From: Alistipes sp.
GTDB lineage: Bacteria; Bacteroidota; Bacteroidia; Bacteroidales; Rikenellaceae
Length of the DNA stretch: 64,000 bases
Assembly: GCF_020026455.1 (NCBI RefSeq)
Contig: NZ_JAHHQJ010000001.1
Coordinates: 278,281-342,280, forward strand
Direction of reading: 5' to 3'
This document shows, one piece after another, positions 39,632-47,916 of the stretch (within the stretch, counting starts at the first letter, position 1; every line of letters begins with the position of its first letter). The position numbers and the translations under genes are program-made. The notes below the pieces were generated by a model. It searched no databases and was not told the origin of the DNA. It saw nothing but the letters and a program-made list of their open reading frames with translations.

Positions 39632-40774
39632 ATGGCTTTCGATTACTATAACGGATACGGGGGAGGAACTCCGGAGAAGCGGCGGCGCAGTCTTGCCGTG
39701 CGTCTGGTCGATCTGGTCCTGACGCTCGTGACCCTGGCCGTGGGCGTGACGTTGGTGCTCACCTATTTCGTCCCCTATGTCGCCCCGGGCAGCGTGTGGT
39801 TCTTTCCCGTGTTGGGGCTGGCGGCTCCGGCGGTCTATGTCGCGGCGGTCGTGCTGACGCTCTATTGGATCATCCGCTGGCGCTGGGTGTGTGCCGGGAC
39901 GATGCTGGTCATCGTCGTGGCGGGACTTTTCAAGGTCTCGCTCTTCTGGCGTCCCGAAATCCGCCGCAGCTATGCCTCGGAGGAGTCCTTCGACCGCGCG
40001 GCGGTCAAGGTTATGAGCTACAACGTGCGCTGTTTCTACGGCGAGGACGGCCGGAGCAGTGTCAACGACATCCTGCGTCTGATCGAGGAGCAGGATCCCG
40101 ACCTGATCTGTCTCCAGGAATTCAATGCCCGCCTTGCGGAGAAGTCCGAGGAGTTTGCCCTGCTGGGCGAGAAGTACGAGATCGCCCACTTCGGGCGCAC
40201 GCAGGCTCCCGATTCGCTTTACGGGGCAACGCTGACCATTCTGAGCAAATACCGCATTCTGCGTTCGGATACCGTGCTGACGCCCTCGTCTTCGGTCTGG
40301 GCCGATGTGATTGTGGACGAGGACACCGTGCGGGTCTTCAACAACCACCTGCGATCGACGGCCATCAACGCTTCAGACAACCAGTTCATCACCAGCCATC
40401 AGTTCCTTTCGGACACGGCGCGCGAGACCAAAATCCGCAGTATCGTGACCCGTTTGCGCGAAAACAGCGTGCTCCGGGCCGCGCAGGTTGACAGCATCGC
40501 GCAGGTCGTGGAGGCGACACGCACGCGGCGGATCGTCTGCGGCGATTTCAACGATACGCCCATGTCGTATGTCTACCGCACGATGGCGCGGGGTCTGCGC
40601 GACGCATTCCGCGAGTGCGGGTCGGGCTATGCACATACGTTCCGCGGGTTCTACAACATGTTGCGCATCGACTATGTGTTGAGCGGCGGTTTCGAACCGC
40701 TTTCCTACGAGGTGATTCCGGTCGACTATTCGGACCACCATCCCGTTGTCGTGCGGCTTCGGAAAAAGCCCTGA
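39632..40774 (+). CDS. Membrane-anchored endonuclease/exonuclease/phosphatase-family protein
   Basis: This 380-residue protein has three N-terminal hydrophobic helices (about residues 22-110) and then an EEP catalytic domain. The domain shows the family motifs VMSYNVRCFYG, ICLQEF, FNNHLRS, CGDFNDTP and YSDHHPVVVRL, which supply the metal and phosphate ligands. Members hydrolyse phosphodiester or phosphate bonds in nucleic acids or lipids; with the membrane anchor the catalytic domain probably faces the periplasm. It is tightly linked to the rhomboid gene (three-base gap). The substrate is unknown. Confidence 0.88.
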   Translation: MAFDYYNGYGGGTPEKRRRSLAVRLVDLVLTLVTLAVGVTLVLTYFVPYVAPGSVWFFPVLGLAAPAVYVAAVVLTLYWIIRWRWVCAGTMLVIVVAGLFKVSLFWRPEIRRSYASEESFDRAAVKVMSYNVRCFYGEDGRSSVNDILRLIEEQDPDLICLQEFNARLAEKSEEFALLGEKYEIAHFGRTQAPDSLYGATLTILSKYRILRSDTVLTPSSSVWADVIVDEDTVRVFNNHLRSTAINASDNQFITSHQFLSDTARETKIRSIVTRLRENSVLRAAQVDSIAQVVEATRTRRIVCGDFNDTPMSYVYRTMARGLRDAFRECGSGYAHTFRGFYNMLRIDYVLSGGFEPLSYEVIPVDYSDHHPVVVRLRKKP

Positions 40775-41082
40775 CGAATTTCCTCCTCTCGCCGGAAAGC
40801 GGAATTTCGGGCGGAGACTCTCTTGGTGCCGGGTTGCATGTGTCCGGCCGGCTTGTCGCCGGAAATCAGCTGCTGTTTTCCGAAAGCCCTTGCGGGCGCG
40901 TCGATCCCGCCGGTAAGGTACAGGCCGGTCTTCCCTACCTGAGGAAGGCTATTTGCGCGGCAAGGGCGGGGGTGAGACAACCGGGAAGGAGATTGCGGCA
41001 AACGGGGGCGTGCGGTATTTGGTGGGAGGATTCTGATGCGTCGCGGCTGGGTGGCGCAATAGCAGTCCGGTGGAACGAAATA
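40775..41082. other. Gap between convergent genes, no supported gene
   Basis: The region between the EEP-family gene and the aspA terminator is GC-rich with no start, homology or regular repeat that supports a gene on either strand. Confidence 0.4.
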
Positions 41083-41106
41083 GCCCCGGCTCTGCGGAGC
41101 CGGGGC
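41083..41106 (-). terminator. Terminator hairpin downstream of aspA
   Basis: A perfect 10-bp stem (GCCCCGGCTC with GAGCCGGGGC) and TGCG loop lies 35 bases after the aspA stop. On the minus strand it is followed by TATTTCG, a weak T-tract. Confidence 0.6.
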
Positions 41107-41140
41107 GGGGTTATCCGATCTTTTTTCGGTCTCTTTTTGA

Positions 41141-42574
41141 TCACTCTTCGATCTTCTTGCGCGGGTGGACCATGTTCTCGGGTTGCAGCACCTTGTGCAA
41201 CTCCTCTTCGCACATCAGCTTATGTTCAAGAACAAGGTCGTAGATGCCCTTGCCGGTTTTGAGGGCCTCCTTGGCCAGCATGCTCGATGTTTCGTAGCCC
41301 AGGTAGGGGTTGAGCGCCGTGACCAGTCCGATGCTGTTGTAGACCATTCTGCGGCAGATCTCCTCGTTGGCCGTGATGCCGACGATGCACTTCTCGCGCA
41401 GCGTATTCATGGCGTTGATCAGCATTTCGATGCTCTCGAACAGGCAGTGGACGATGATCGGCTCCATGACGTTCAGTTCGAGCTGTCCGGCTTCCGAGGC
41501 GATCGTCACGGTGAGGTCGTTGCCGATCACGCGGAATGCAACCTGGTTGACAACCTCGGGGATCACCGGGTTGACCTTGCCCGGCATGATCGACGAGCCC
41601 GGCTGGCGCGGCGGAAGGTTGATTTCGTTCAGCCCGCAGCGGGGACCCGACGAGAGCAGACGCAGGTCGTTGCTGATTTTCGAGAGCTTCACCGCAAGGC
41701 GTTTCTGGGCCGAGGAGTTCATGATGAAGGCTCCCGTGTCGCTCGTGGCCTCGATCATGTTCGATGCCTCGACGAGCGGCAGCCCCGTGATCTCGCGCAG
41801 GTGGCGGGTGCAAAGCCCGGCATAGTCCGGGTCGGTGTTGATGCCCGTTCCGATGGCCGTAGCCCCCATGTTGATCTCGAAGAATAGCTGTTTGTTGGCC
41901 GTCAGCCGTTCGGCCTCCTCGGCCAGATTGGCGGCGTAGGCTTCGAACTCCTGGCCCAGGGTCATCGGCACGGCGTCCTGAAGCTGTGTGCGCCCCATCT
42001 TGATGATGGTGGAGAATTCCTCGCCCTTGGCGTGGAACGCCGCGACGAGTTCGCGCAGCGAGGCAACCAGGTGTTCGATGCTGCGCGCCAGGGCGATCTT
42101 CACGGCCGTGGGGTAGGCGTCGTTGGTCGACTGCGAGAGGTTGACATGGTTGTTGGGGTGGCAGTAGTTGTATTCGCCCTTTTCATGGCCCAGGAGTTCC
42201 AGCGCCCGGTTGGCGATCACCTCGTTGGCATTCATGTTGGTCGACGTGCCGGCGCCGCCCTGCACCATGTCGACGACGAACTGTTCGTGGAGTTTCCCGG
42301 CGCGCAGCTCCTCGCAGGCCCGGATGATGGCATCGGCGATTGCCGGGTCGAGCAGCCCCAGGTCGCGGTTGGCCATGGCGGCCCCCTGCTTGACGTCGGC
42401 CAGGGCGCGGATCAGCTCCGGAAAGAAGTTGAGCCGTACGCGGCTGATGTGGAAATTCTCTACGGCGCGCATGGTCTGCACACCGAAATAATACTCCGCC
42501 GGGATTTCCATTTCGCCCAGCAGGTCGTGTTCACGACGGGTTTTACCCGAAAGTCTGAGTTCCGTAAAGTCCAT
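41141..42574 (-). CDS. aspA: Aspartate ammonia-lyase
   Basis: This 477-residue enzyme of the fumarase/aspartase superfamily converts L-aspartate to fumarate and ammonia, feeding fumarate respiration in anaerobes. The catalytic signature GSSIMPGKVNPVIPEVVNQV is followed by AFRVIGNDLTVTIASEAGQL, which matches AspA rather than FumC (fumarases have CEALTMVC after the signature). TSTNMNANEVIANRA and SQSTNDAYPTAVKIA are other conserved blocks. The start at 42574 (MDFTELRLSGKTRREHDLLG) fits the family N-terminus; the upstream open frame is non-coding leader overlapping the promoter of the next, divergent gene. Confidence 0.94.
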   Translation of the reverse strand: MDFTELRLSGKTRREHDLLGEMEIPAEYYFGVQTMRAVENFHISRVRLNFFPELIRALADVKQGAAMANRDLGLLDPAIADAIIRACEELRAGKLHEQFVVDMVQGGAGTSTNMNANEVIANRALELLGHEKGEYNYCHPNNHVNLSQSTNDAYPTAVKIALARSIEHLVASLRELVAAFHAKGEEFSTIIKMGRTQLQDAVPMTLGQEFEAYAANLAEEAERLTANKQLFFEINMGATAIGTGINTDPDYAGLCTRHLREITGLPLVEASNMIEATSDTGAFIMNSSAQKRLAVKLSKISNDLRLLSSGPRCGLNEINLPPRQPGSSIMPGKVNPVIPEVVNQVAFRVIGNDLTVTIASEAGQLELNVMEPIIVHCLFESIEMLINAMNTLREKCIVGITANEEICRRMVYNSIGLVTALNPYLGYETSSMLAKEALKTGKGIYDLVLEHKLMCEEELHKVLQPENMVHPRKKIEE

Positions 42575-42682
42575 GATCCATATGTTTTGGTTACAGGTTT
42601 GCAAAAGCAGGGAGGCTGCGCTCCGGATCGGGTGTGGTCCGGCGAAACCTTCCGACATCAAATATAATGCTTTTTCCGTTAC

Positions 42683-42713
42683 TTTGTTATAATAAAAAAA
42701 CTTGTTAACTTTG
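42683..42713 (+). promoter_or_regulatory. Promoter of the YhcH/DUF386 gene
   Basis: TTTG (42683-42686), a 19-base spacer and TAACTTTG (42706-42713) match the Bacteroidota -33/-7 consensus exactly, 68 bases before the ATG. Confidence 0.82.
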
Positions 42714-42781
42714 TATTCGCTCCGCGGAGTTGAAGAATTCGGCGGCGGACAGACGCAGAACTGAAAAAACAAATAAAGAAC

Positions 42782-43231
42782 ATGATTTTAGACTCTCTGA
42801 AAAACAGCGCGCTTTACTACGGCGTAAGTCCGCGCATGAAACAGGCTTTTGAACTGATCGCATCGACCGACTGGATGACGATCGAACCGGGAATTCACGA
42901 ACTCGACGGCCGCAACATCTACGTCAACGTCATGGATCGCGAGCTGAAGCAGAAGCCCGACGCAAAACTCGAAATCCACAACGAGTACATCGACATTCAG
43001 GTTCTTATCCGGGGTGTGGAGGAGTCTTTCGGCTGGAGCGAGCGCAAGGACCTCAAGAAGCCGCTGGGAGAATTCAGCGTCGAGAACGACATCCAGCTCT
43101 TCGACGACGTGCCGCAGACCTATTACACGATGCGTCCGGGGCAGTTTACGATCCTTTTCCCCGAGGACGGACATGCGCCGATGGTGGGCGAAGGGACGGT
43201 GCGCAAGATCATCGTCAAGGTGCGTCGGTAG
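42782..43231 (+). CDS. YhcH/YjgK/YiaL (DUF386) family protein
   Basis: This 149-residue cupin-like protein starts MILDSLKNSALYYGVSPRMKQ. It has the family's conserved histidine and glutamate positions in LEIHNEYIDIQVLIRGVEE (near residues 61-79) and in LFPEDGHAPMVGEG (near 128-141), which bind a metal in solved structures. Relatives include EbgC, YiaL and the sialic-acid-locus protein YhcH, thought to act as sugar anomerases or isomerases. There is no sugar-catabolic neighbour here to suggest the substrate. It is monocistronic, with its own promoter and terminator. Confidence 0.9.
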   Translation: MILDSLKNSALYYGVSPRMKQAFELIASTDWMTIEPGIHELDGRNIYVNVMDRELKQKPDAKLEIHNEYIDIQVLIRGVEESFGWSERKDLKKPLGEFSVENDIQLFDDVPQTYYTMRPGQFTILFPEDGHAPMVGEGTVRKIIVKVRR

Positions 43232-43250
43232 AAGCTGTCCATCGTTTTAG

Positions 43251-43274
43251 GGCCGGGGTTTCCCGGCCTTTTTT
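43251..43274 (+). terminator. Intrinsic terminator of the YhcH/DUF386 gene
   Basis: The GGCCGGG stem, GTTT loop, CCCGGCC and six T residues lie 20 bases after the stop. Confidence 0.9.
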
Positions 43275-43325
43275 GTCTCTGGAGGCAGGGTGTGCGGGAA
43301 GAGTGTCGCACAGGGCGCATTATCC

Positions 43326-43351
43326 CCTCGGGCCGAAGATCCGGCCCGAGG
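43326..43351 (-). terminator. Hairpin downstream of the UDP-glucose-type dehydrogenase gene
   Basis: A 9-bp stem (CCTCGGGCC with GGCCCGAGG) lies 11 bases after the stop codon on the minus strand. There is no T-run, so termination strength is uncertain. Confidence 0.5.
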
Positions 43352-43361
43352 TACCGGGGGC

Positions 43362-44675
43362 TTATTTCCCGATGCCGAAGTAGCGGAATCCCGCCGCTTC
43401 GACCTCCGGCTTGTCGAAAATATTGCGGCCGTCGACGACCACATTGCCCCGCATCGTTGCGCGCAGGAGCGTCCAGTCGGGCATGCGCAACTCCTTCCAT
43501 TCGGTCAGCAGGGCTACGGCGTCGCTGTTTTCGGCGGCCCCGTACATCGTCTGGGCATAGCGGATCGGTAGCCGGGCCATCCGGCGGCGGCTTTCGGGCA
43601 TCGCCACGGGGTCGTAGGCGTGCACCTCGGCTCCGGCTGCGAGCAGACGCTCGATTACCACCGCGGCCGGGGCTTCGCGCATGTCGTCGGTGTCGGGTTT
43701 GAAGGCCAGTCCCCAGATGGCGACGACCTTGCCCCGCAGATCGCCCAGCGCGGCCTGCAGTTTCTCGAAAACAACCTCTTTCTGCAATTCGTTGACCCGC
43801 TCGACGGCCTCGATGACCTGCATCGTGTAGCCGTGTTCCCGGGCCGTGTGGGCCAGGGCCTTCACGTCCTTCGGAAAACAGGAGCCGCCGTAGCCGCAGC
43901 CGGGGTAGAGGAACTTGTTGCCGATGCGGATGTCGGCGCCGATACCCTTGCGGACCATCTCCACGTCGGCACCCACGCGATCGCACAGGTTGGCGATCTC
44001 GTTCATGAACGAAATACGCGTCGCGAGCATGGCATTGGCCGCATATTTGGTCATTTCGGCCGAGGGAATGTCCATGAACAGCACCCGGAAATTGGTGATC
44101 AGGAACGGCCGGTAGAGCTTGGCCATCAATTTGCGCGCCCGTTCGCTGTCAACGCCGACGACCACGCGGTCGGGCGACATGAAGTCCTTGATCGCCGCTC
44201 CCTCCTTCAGGAATTCGGGATTCGAGGCAACGTCGAACGGGACCTTACAGCCGCGCTTGTCGAGCTCTTCCTCGATCACGGCGCGTACTTTCTGCGCCGT
44301 GCCCACGGGGACGGTGCTCTTGGTGACCAGCACGGTGTATTTCCTGATGTGGCGTCCGAAGGTGCGGGCTACTTCGAGGACGTATTGCAGGTCGGCCGAA
44401 CCGTCCTCGTCGGGAGGGGTTCCGACAGCCGAGAAGACCACCTCGACATGGGGCAGGCATTGCGTGAGGTCGGTGGTGAAGTGCAGGCGCCCCGCCTCCA
44501 CGTTGCGCCGCACGAGTTCTTCGAGGCCCGGCTCGTGGATCGGGATGATGCCCCCATTCAGGGCTTCGATCTTTGCGGCGTCTATGTCCACGCAGGTGAT
44601 GTCGAGGCCCATTTCGGCGAAGCAGGCTCCCGATACCAGCCCGACGTAACCCGTTCCCACGATTGCGATTTTCAT
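43362..44675 (-). CDS. ugd: UDP-glucose/GDP-mannose dehydrogenase family protein, UDP-glucose 6-dehydrogenase type
   Basis: This 437-residue NAD-dependent enzyme oxidises a nucleotide sugar at C6 to the uronic acid in two steps. The N-terminal Rossmann motif is MKIAIVGTGYVGLVSGACFA. TKSTVPVGTAQKVR and SNPEFLKEGAAIKDF are family blocks. The catalytic cysteine lies in YPGCGYGGSCFPKDVKAL (about residues 255-272), and the C-terminal UDP-binding domain has GLAFKPDTDDMREAP. Product UDP-glucuronate would serve capsule or surface polysaccharide synthesis, though no such cluster is adjacent. A second ATG three bases upstream (44678) is also possible. TATCTTTA at 44705-44712 is a likely -7 element. Confidence 0.93.
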   Translation of the reverse strand: MKIAIVGTGYVGLVSGACFAEMGLDITCVDIDAAKIEALNGGIIPIHEPGLEELVRRNVEAGRLHFTTDLTQCLPHVEVVFSAVGTPPDEDGSADLQYVLEVARTFGRHIRKYTVLVTKSTVPVGTAQKVRAVIEEELDKRGCKVPFDVASNPEFLKEGAAIKDFMSPDRVVVGVDSERARKLMAKLYRPFLITNFRVLFMDIPSAEMTKYAANAMLATRISFMNEIANLCDRVGADVEMVRKGIGADIRIGNKFLYPGCGYGGSCFPKDVKALAHTAREHGYTMQVIEAVERVNELQKEVVFEKLQAALGDLRGKVVAIWGLAFKPDTDDMREAPAAVVIERLLAAGAEVHAYDPVAMPESRRRMARLPIRYAQTMYGAAENSDAVALLTEWKELRMPDWTLLRATMRGNVVVDGRNIFDKPEVEAAGFRYFGIGK

Positions 44676-44745
44676 CATGATTGCTGGAGTTGTTTTTCGG
44701 AATGTAAAGATAGGCTTTTTTTCGGAATATACCCGTCGCAGTACG

Positions 44746-44770
44746 AAAAAGGGCGGTCCGAAGACCGCCC
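44746..44770 (-). terminator. Intrinsic terminator of the flavodiiron gene
   Basis: On the minus strand GGGCGGTC pairs with GACCGCCC around a four-base loop and is followed by five T residues, 29 bases after the stop. Confidence 0.88.
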
Positions 44771-44798
44771 CTACGGTGTTTTATTCTCTGTGCCTGCA

Positions 44799-45989
44799 CT
44801 ATTCTCTGCGCCTGCATTGGGCGACGGCCTCCGCCAGCCTTGCGCAGGGGTCGCACTTCTCGTGCGAGTAGCCCTGTTTCATCTCCACGGGATCGCACAG
44901 GGGTTCCCACTTCATCTTCTGGGCGAACTCCGTGAGCAGACGCACCGCGGCGCCGGCCCAGCAGAACGAACCGACCCAGCCGAATTTGCGTTGGGGAATG
45001 CCGCGCGCGGCGAGGCTGTCGAGCAGCTGGGCCACGGGCGGGAGCAGGTTGCCGTTGTAGGTGGGGCTGCCGACGATCAGTGTGTCGAACCGGAAAACGT
45101 CGCGCAGGACAATCGACAGATCGGTGTGGGAGAGGTTGTAGACGCGGATGGGGCCGACCTGTCGCGAGGCCAGCTCACGCGCGATGTGCTCGGCCATCTG
45201 CTCCGTGTTGCCGTACATCGAGGCGTAGGCCACGACCACTCCCGGCTCGCCTTCGTAGCGGCTCAGGCGGTCGTAGATGTCCAGCACCTGTGCGATCTGC
45301 TGCTGCCACACGGGGCCGTGCGTCGAGCAGATCGTCCCGACGGGCAGCGTGCGCACCTTCTGGAGTGCTTTCTGCACGGGAGCGCCGTATTTGCCCACGA
45401 TGCAGGAGTAGTAGCGGCGCATCTCGTCCCAGTAGCGGTCGGTCTCGACCTGTGAATCGGTGATGCCGCCATCGAGCGCCCCGAAGGCCCCGAAGGCGTC
45501 GCCGGAGAAGAGCGTCCGGTCCTCGGCGCACCATGTGACCATCGTCTCGGGCCAGTGGACCATCGGGATCATGTGGAACGACAGTGTCTTGCCGCCCAGG
45601 TCGAGCGTGTCGCCCTCCTTGACCTCGAGCGTGCCCCCGGCGATGCCGTAGAAGCCTTCGATCATCTGGAGGGCCTTGGCGTTGCTGACGATTTTGAGGT
45701 CGGGATAGAGGCGGCGCAGCGCCGTGATCGACGACGAATGGTCGGGTTCCATGTGGTTGACGACCAGATAGTCGATCTTCCGGTCTCCGATGGCCTTGCG
45801 GATGTTAGCTTCGAGGCGGCTGCCGAAGGCTTCCTCGACGGTGTCGATCAGGGCGATCTTTTCGCCTACGACCAGGTAGGCGTTGTACGTCACACCCATC
45901 GGAAGCGGCCAGAGGGCTTCGAAGAGGGTGGTGGTTCGGTCGTTGACGCCGACGTAATGGATGCCGGGATGTATTTCGGTAATTGCCAT
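44799..45989 (-). CDS. FprA-family A-type flavodiiron protein
   Basis: This 396-residue soluble enzyme reduces O2 or NO to harmless products, protecting anaerobes. Residues 1-250 form a metallo-beta-lactamase-like di-iron domain with the ligands in HMEPDHSS (near 79-86), HWPETM (near 145-150), FSGDAFG (near 163-169) and STHGPVW (near 223-229). Residues 255-390 are a flavodoxin domain (VVAYASMYGNTEQMA; VGSPTYNGNLLPPV) that binds FMN. There is no fused rubredoxin or NADH-reductase domain, so it relies on a separate electron donor. It is monocistronic, with its own -7 element and terminator. Confidence 0.93.
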   Translation of the reverse strand: MAITEIHPGIHYVGVNDRTTTLFEALWPLPMGVTYNAYLVVGEKIALIDTVEEAFGSRLEANIRKAIGDRKIDYLVVNHMEPDHSSSITALRRLYPDLKIVSNAKALQMIEGFYGIAGGTLEVKEGDTLDLGGKTLSFHMIPMVHWPETMVTWCAEDRTLFSGDAFGAFGALDGGITDSQVETDRYWDEMRRYYSCIVGKYGAPVQKALQKVRTLPVGTICSTHGPVWQQQIAQVLDIYDRLSRYEGEPGVVVAYASMYGNTEQMAEHIARELASRQVGPIRVYNLSHTDLSIVLRDVFRFDTLIVGSPTYNGNLLPPVAQLLDSLAARGIPQRKFGWVGSFCWAGAAVRLLTEFAQKMKWEPLCDPVEMKQGYSHEKCDPCARLAEAVAQCRRRE

Positions 45990-46013
45990 AAACGATTTTG
46001 TTTTGGTTCGCTA

Positions 46014-46021
46014 CAAATTTA
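46014..46021 (-). promoter_or_regulatory. -7 element upstream of the flavodiiron gene
   Basis: TAAATTTG on the minus strand matches TAnnTTTG, 24 bases before the ATG at 45989. No TTTG -33 box at ideal spacing. Confidence 0.5.
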
Positions 46022-46120
46022 CGAAAAATATTTTTCCGGTGCTACTGTCGGCTTTTTTATTGCTCCGGGAAGTTGCATGCGGGGAGCCTCTTCGGGGCGG
46101 CGGGGCCGTTGCGCGGAAAC

Positions 46121-46151
46121 AAAAAGCCGCAACCCGGTGAAGGGTTGCGGC
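46121..46151 (-). terminator. Intrinsic terminator of the downstream SusC/SusD unit
   Basis: On the minus strand GCCGCAACCC pairs with GGGTTGCGGC and is followed by five T residues, about 80 bases after the susD stop. It separates this unit from the flavodiiron gene. Confidence 0.9.
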
Positions 46152-46231
46152 GCATGCCGGGCAGGGCGCGGCGGCTCAGAGGAACCGATGTTGATCTTCG
46201 GCCCTGCTGTGTTGGGCCTTATTTTTCTTCT

Positions 46232-47896
46232 TTATTTAGACTCGTCGACAGTCTGAACCGGGTTGGGGTTGTTCTTGCCCAAAAGAGCCTTGTTCTGCTG
46301 GACGGCATTCAGCGGGAATACGCAGTTCCACCAAGGAGCGCGGCCCTCTGTGGAGAGTTTGGCTCCCGGCGGGGCATTCGTCCCCTCCTTGCCGTTGTGC
46401 ATGCCCATGTTCAGACGCTTCAGGTCGTACAGGATGACACCCTCGCCCCAGAACTCGATCCGCTTCTGGAAAATAATCTCCTCGATAAGTTTGTCGTCGG
46501 CAACCGAGACCGTATAGGACTTGTCTCTGTGGCTCATAAATGTCTGTAACAGCGATTTGCCGGCGGCTTTGTCGTAGTGTGCTGTAGCTTCTGCCTGGAT
46601 CAGGTGCATCTCCTCGACGCGCATGATCGGGATGCTTGTCACGTTACCCGTAGAATAGTTCCGTTTTTCACCATTGGCTGCGTGGAACTTGAACGATGCA
46701 TAGGCGGCGATCGTTTTGAACTCTTCCTCGGTCAGGGTCGTATAAGGTTGAATATCCTTAAACGAGCGGTCCTTTCCGACAAAACTCTTTTTGCGGAAGT
46801 CGCCTTCCGAAATGCGGTTGTAGTTGAATACCGAGATACCCGGCTGTGAGTTGTAACCGTAGCCCCAGATCGCCTCGGGCGTCATGTGGGCCGACCACGA
46901 CAGCAGGTTGTTGAGCACCGTGTCGGTGGTCTGGATCATGGCCCACATCCACGACGAGTTGACCGTGTTGAACCCGGTTTTTGGGTCGAGCCACTGGTTT
47001 TCGGTCAGGATCGTGCAGCCCGATTTTTCGATGGCCTTATGGGCATATTCGGCAGCCATTTTGTAAGCGGCTTCGCCGGTCGGAATATCCGCATAGGATT
47101 CGTTGAATTGACCCAGCCAGAGGTAGGCGCGGGCCTTGAGTCCATAGATCACAGCCAGCGAGGGCAGGTTTTTCGTTGGCGGCGTATAGTCGGCCAGCAG
47201 AGTCTCGGCTGCGTTGAGATCCTCGAAGATGAACTTGAATATCTCCTCGCGCGATACGCGCGGGTTGTTCTCCAGTTGCTCCATGCTCGTATCTTCCCGG
47301 ACGATGGGGACGGTCAGCCCTTCAACAGCTTTCAGCTCGGTCTCGTAGGAGGGGCGCTTGGGAGCCTTGGCCGGCAGTGCCTCGTAGAGGCGGGCCAGGT
47401 CGAGGTAGCAGAGAGCGCGGAAAGTCTTGGCGATACCCATCATTTCATTGGCATCTCCGATCTTCTTTGCGGCGTTGATGGCCTCATTGGCCGTGAAGAT
47501 GAACTTGTAATAGTTGGTATAGAAGAACGGGGACATTCTGCCATTGGCAGCCAAGCCGGTTGATTTGCCCGGATAGAGCCAGGCCTGCCAACGGTCGTAG
47601 TACTGGTTGCCGCCCGGCAGGTTGCCGCTGACGGGGAATACCTCGCCGGCCATGCGGTCGGTGGCACCGAAGATACCCGGGTAGCCGAAGTCGATGTGCT
47701 CGCCGAGACTCATAAAGTTGGTAATGAGAACTGTCGGCATGGCTGTGATAAGACCACCCTGTGCGAACGGGGAATCGGTCGTCTGTTCGCTGGTGGCATA
47801 TCCCCCCTCGGGGAAGGTCTCCTTGATACAGCCCGAAAGAAGTACGGCCGAACCGAGAAGAAGTGCCGCTGTTTTCAGTATGTTGTTCTTTTTCAT
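46232..47896 (-). CDS. SusD/RagB-family outer-membrane nutrient-binding lipoprotein (unit 1)
   Basis: This 554-residue surface lipoprotein has a signal peptide with lipobox LLSGC (lipid cysteine near residue 23). The body is the SusD helical TPR-like fold: FRALCYLDLARLYEALPAK (near residues 165-183), ALKARAYLWLGQF-like helix, and the C-terminal family region EIIFQKRIEFWGEGVILYDLKR. SusD-type proteins form a lid on their SusC partner and capture glycans or peptides before import. It is 20 bases downstream of its SusC partner. No enzyme gene accompanies the pair, so the substrate cannot be read from context. Confidence 0.93.
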   Translation of the reverse strand: MKKNNILKTAALLLGSAVLLSGCIKETFPEGGYATSEQTTDSPFAQGGLITAMPTVLITNFMSLGEHIDFGYPGIFGATDRMAGEVFPVSGNLPGGNQYYDRWQAWLYPGKSTGLAANGRMSPFFYTNYYKFIFTANEAINAAKKIGDANEMMGIAKTFRALCYLDLARLYEALPAKAPKRPSYETELKAVEGLTVPIVREDTSMEQLENNPRVSREEIFKFIFEDLNAAETLLADYTPPTKNLPSLAVIYGLKARAYLWLGQFNESYADIPTGEAAYKMAAEYAHKAIEKSGCTILTENQWLDPKTGFNTVNSSWMWAMIQTTDTVLNNLLSWSAHMTPEAIWGYGYNSQPGISVFNYNRISEGDFRKKSFVGKDRSFKDIQPYTTLTEEEFKTIAAYASFKFHAANGEKRNYSTGNVTSIPIMRVEEMHLIQAEATAHYDKAAGKSLLQTFMSHRDKSYTVSVADDKLIEEIIFQKRIEFWGEGVILYDLKRLNMGMHNGKEGTNAPPGAKLSTEGRAPWWNCVFPLNAVQQNKALLGKNNPNPVQTVDESK

Positions 47897-47916
47897 GATA
47901 TTCGTCGTTTAACAAA

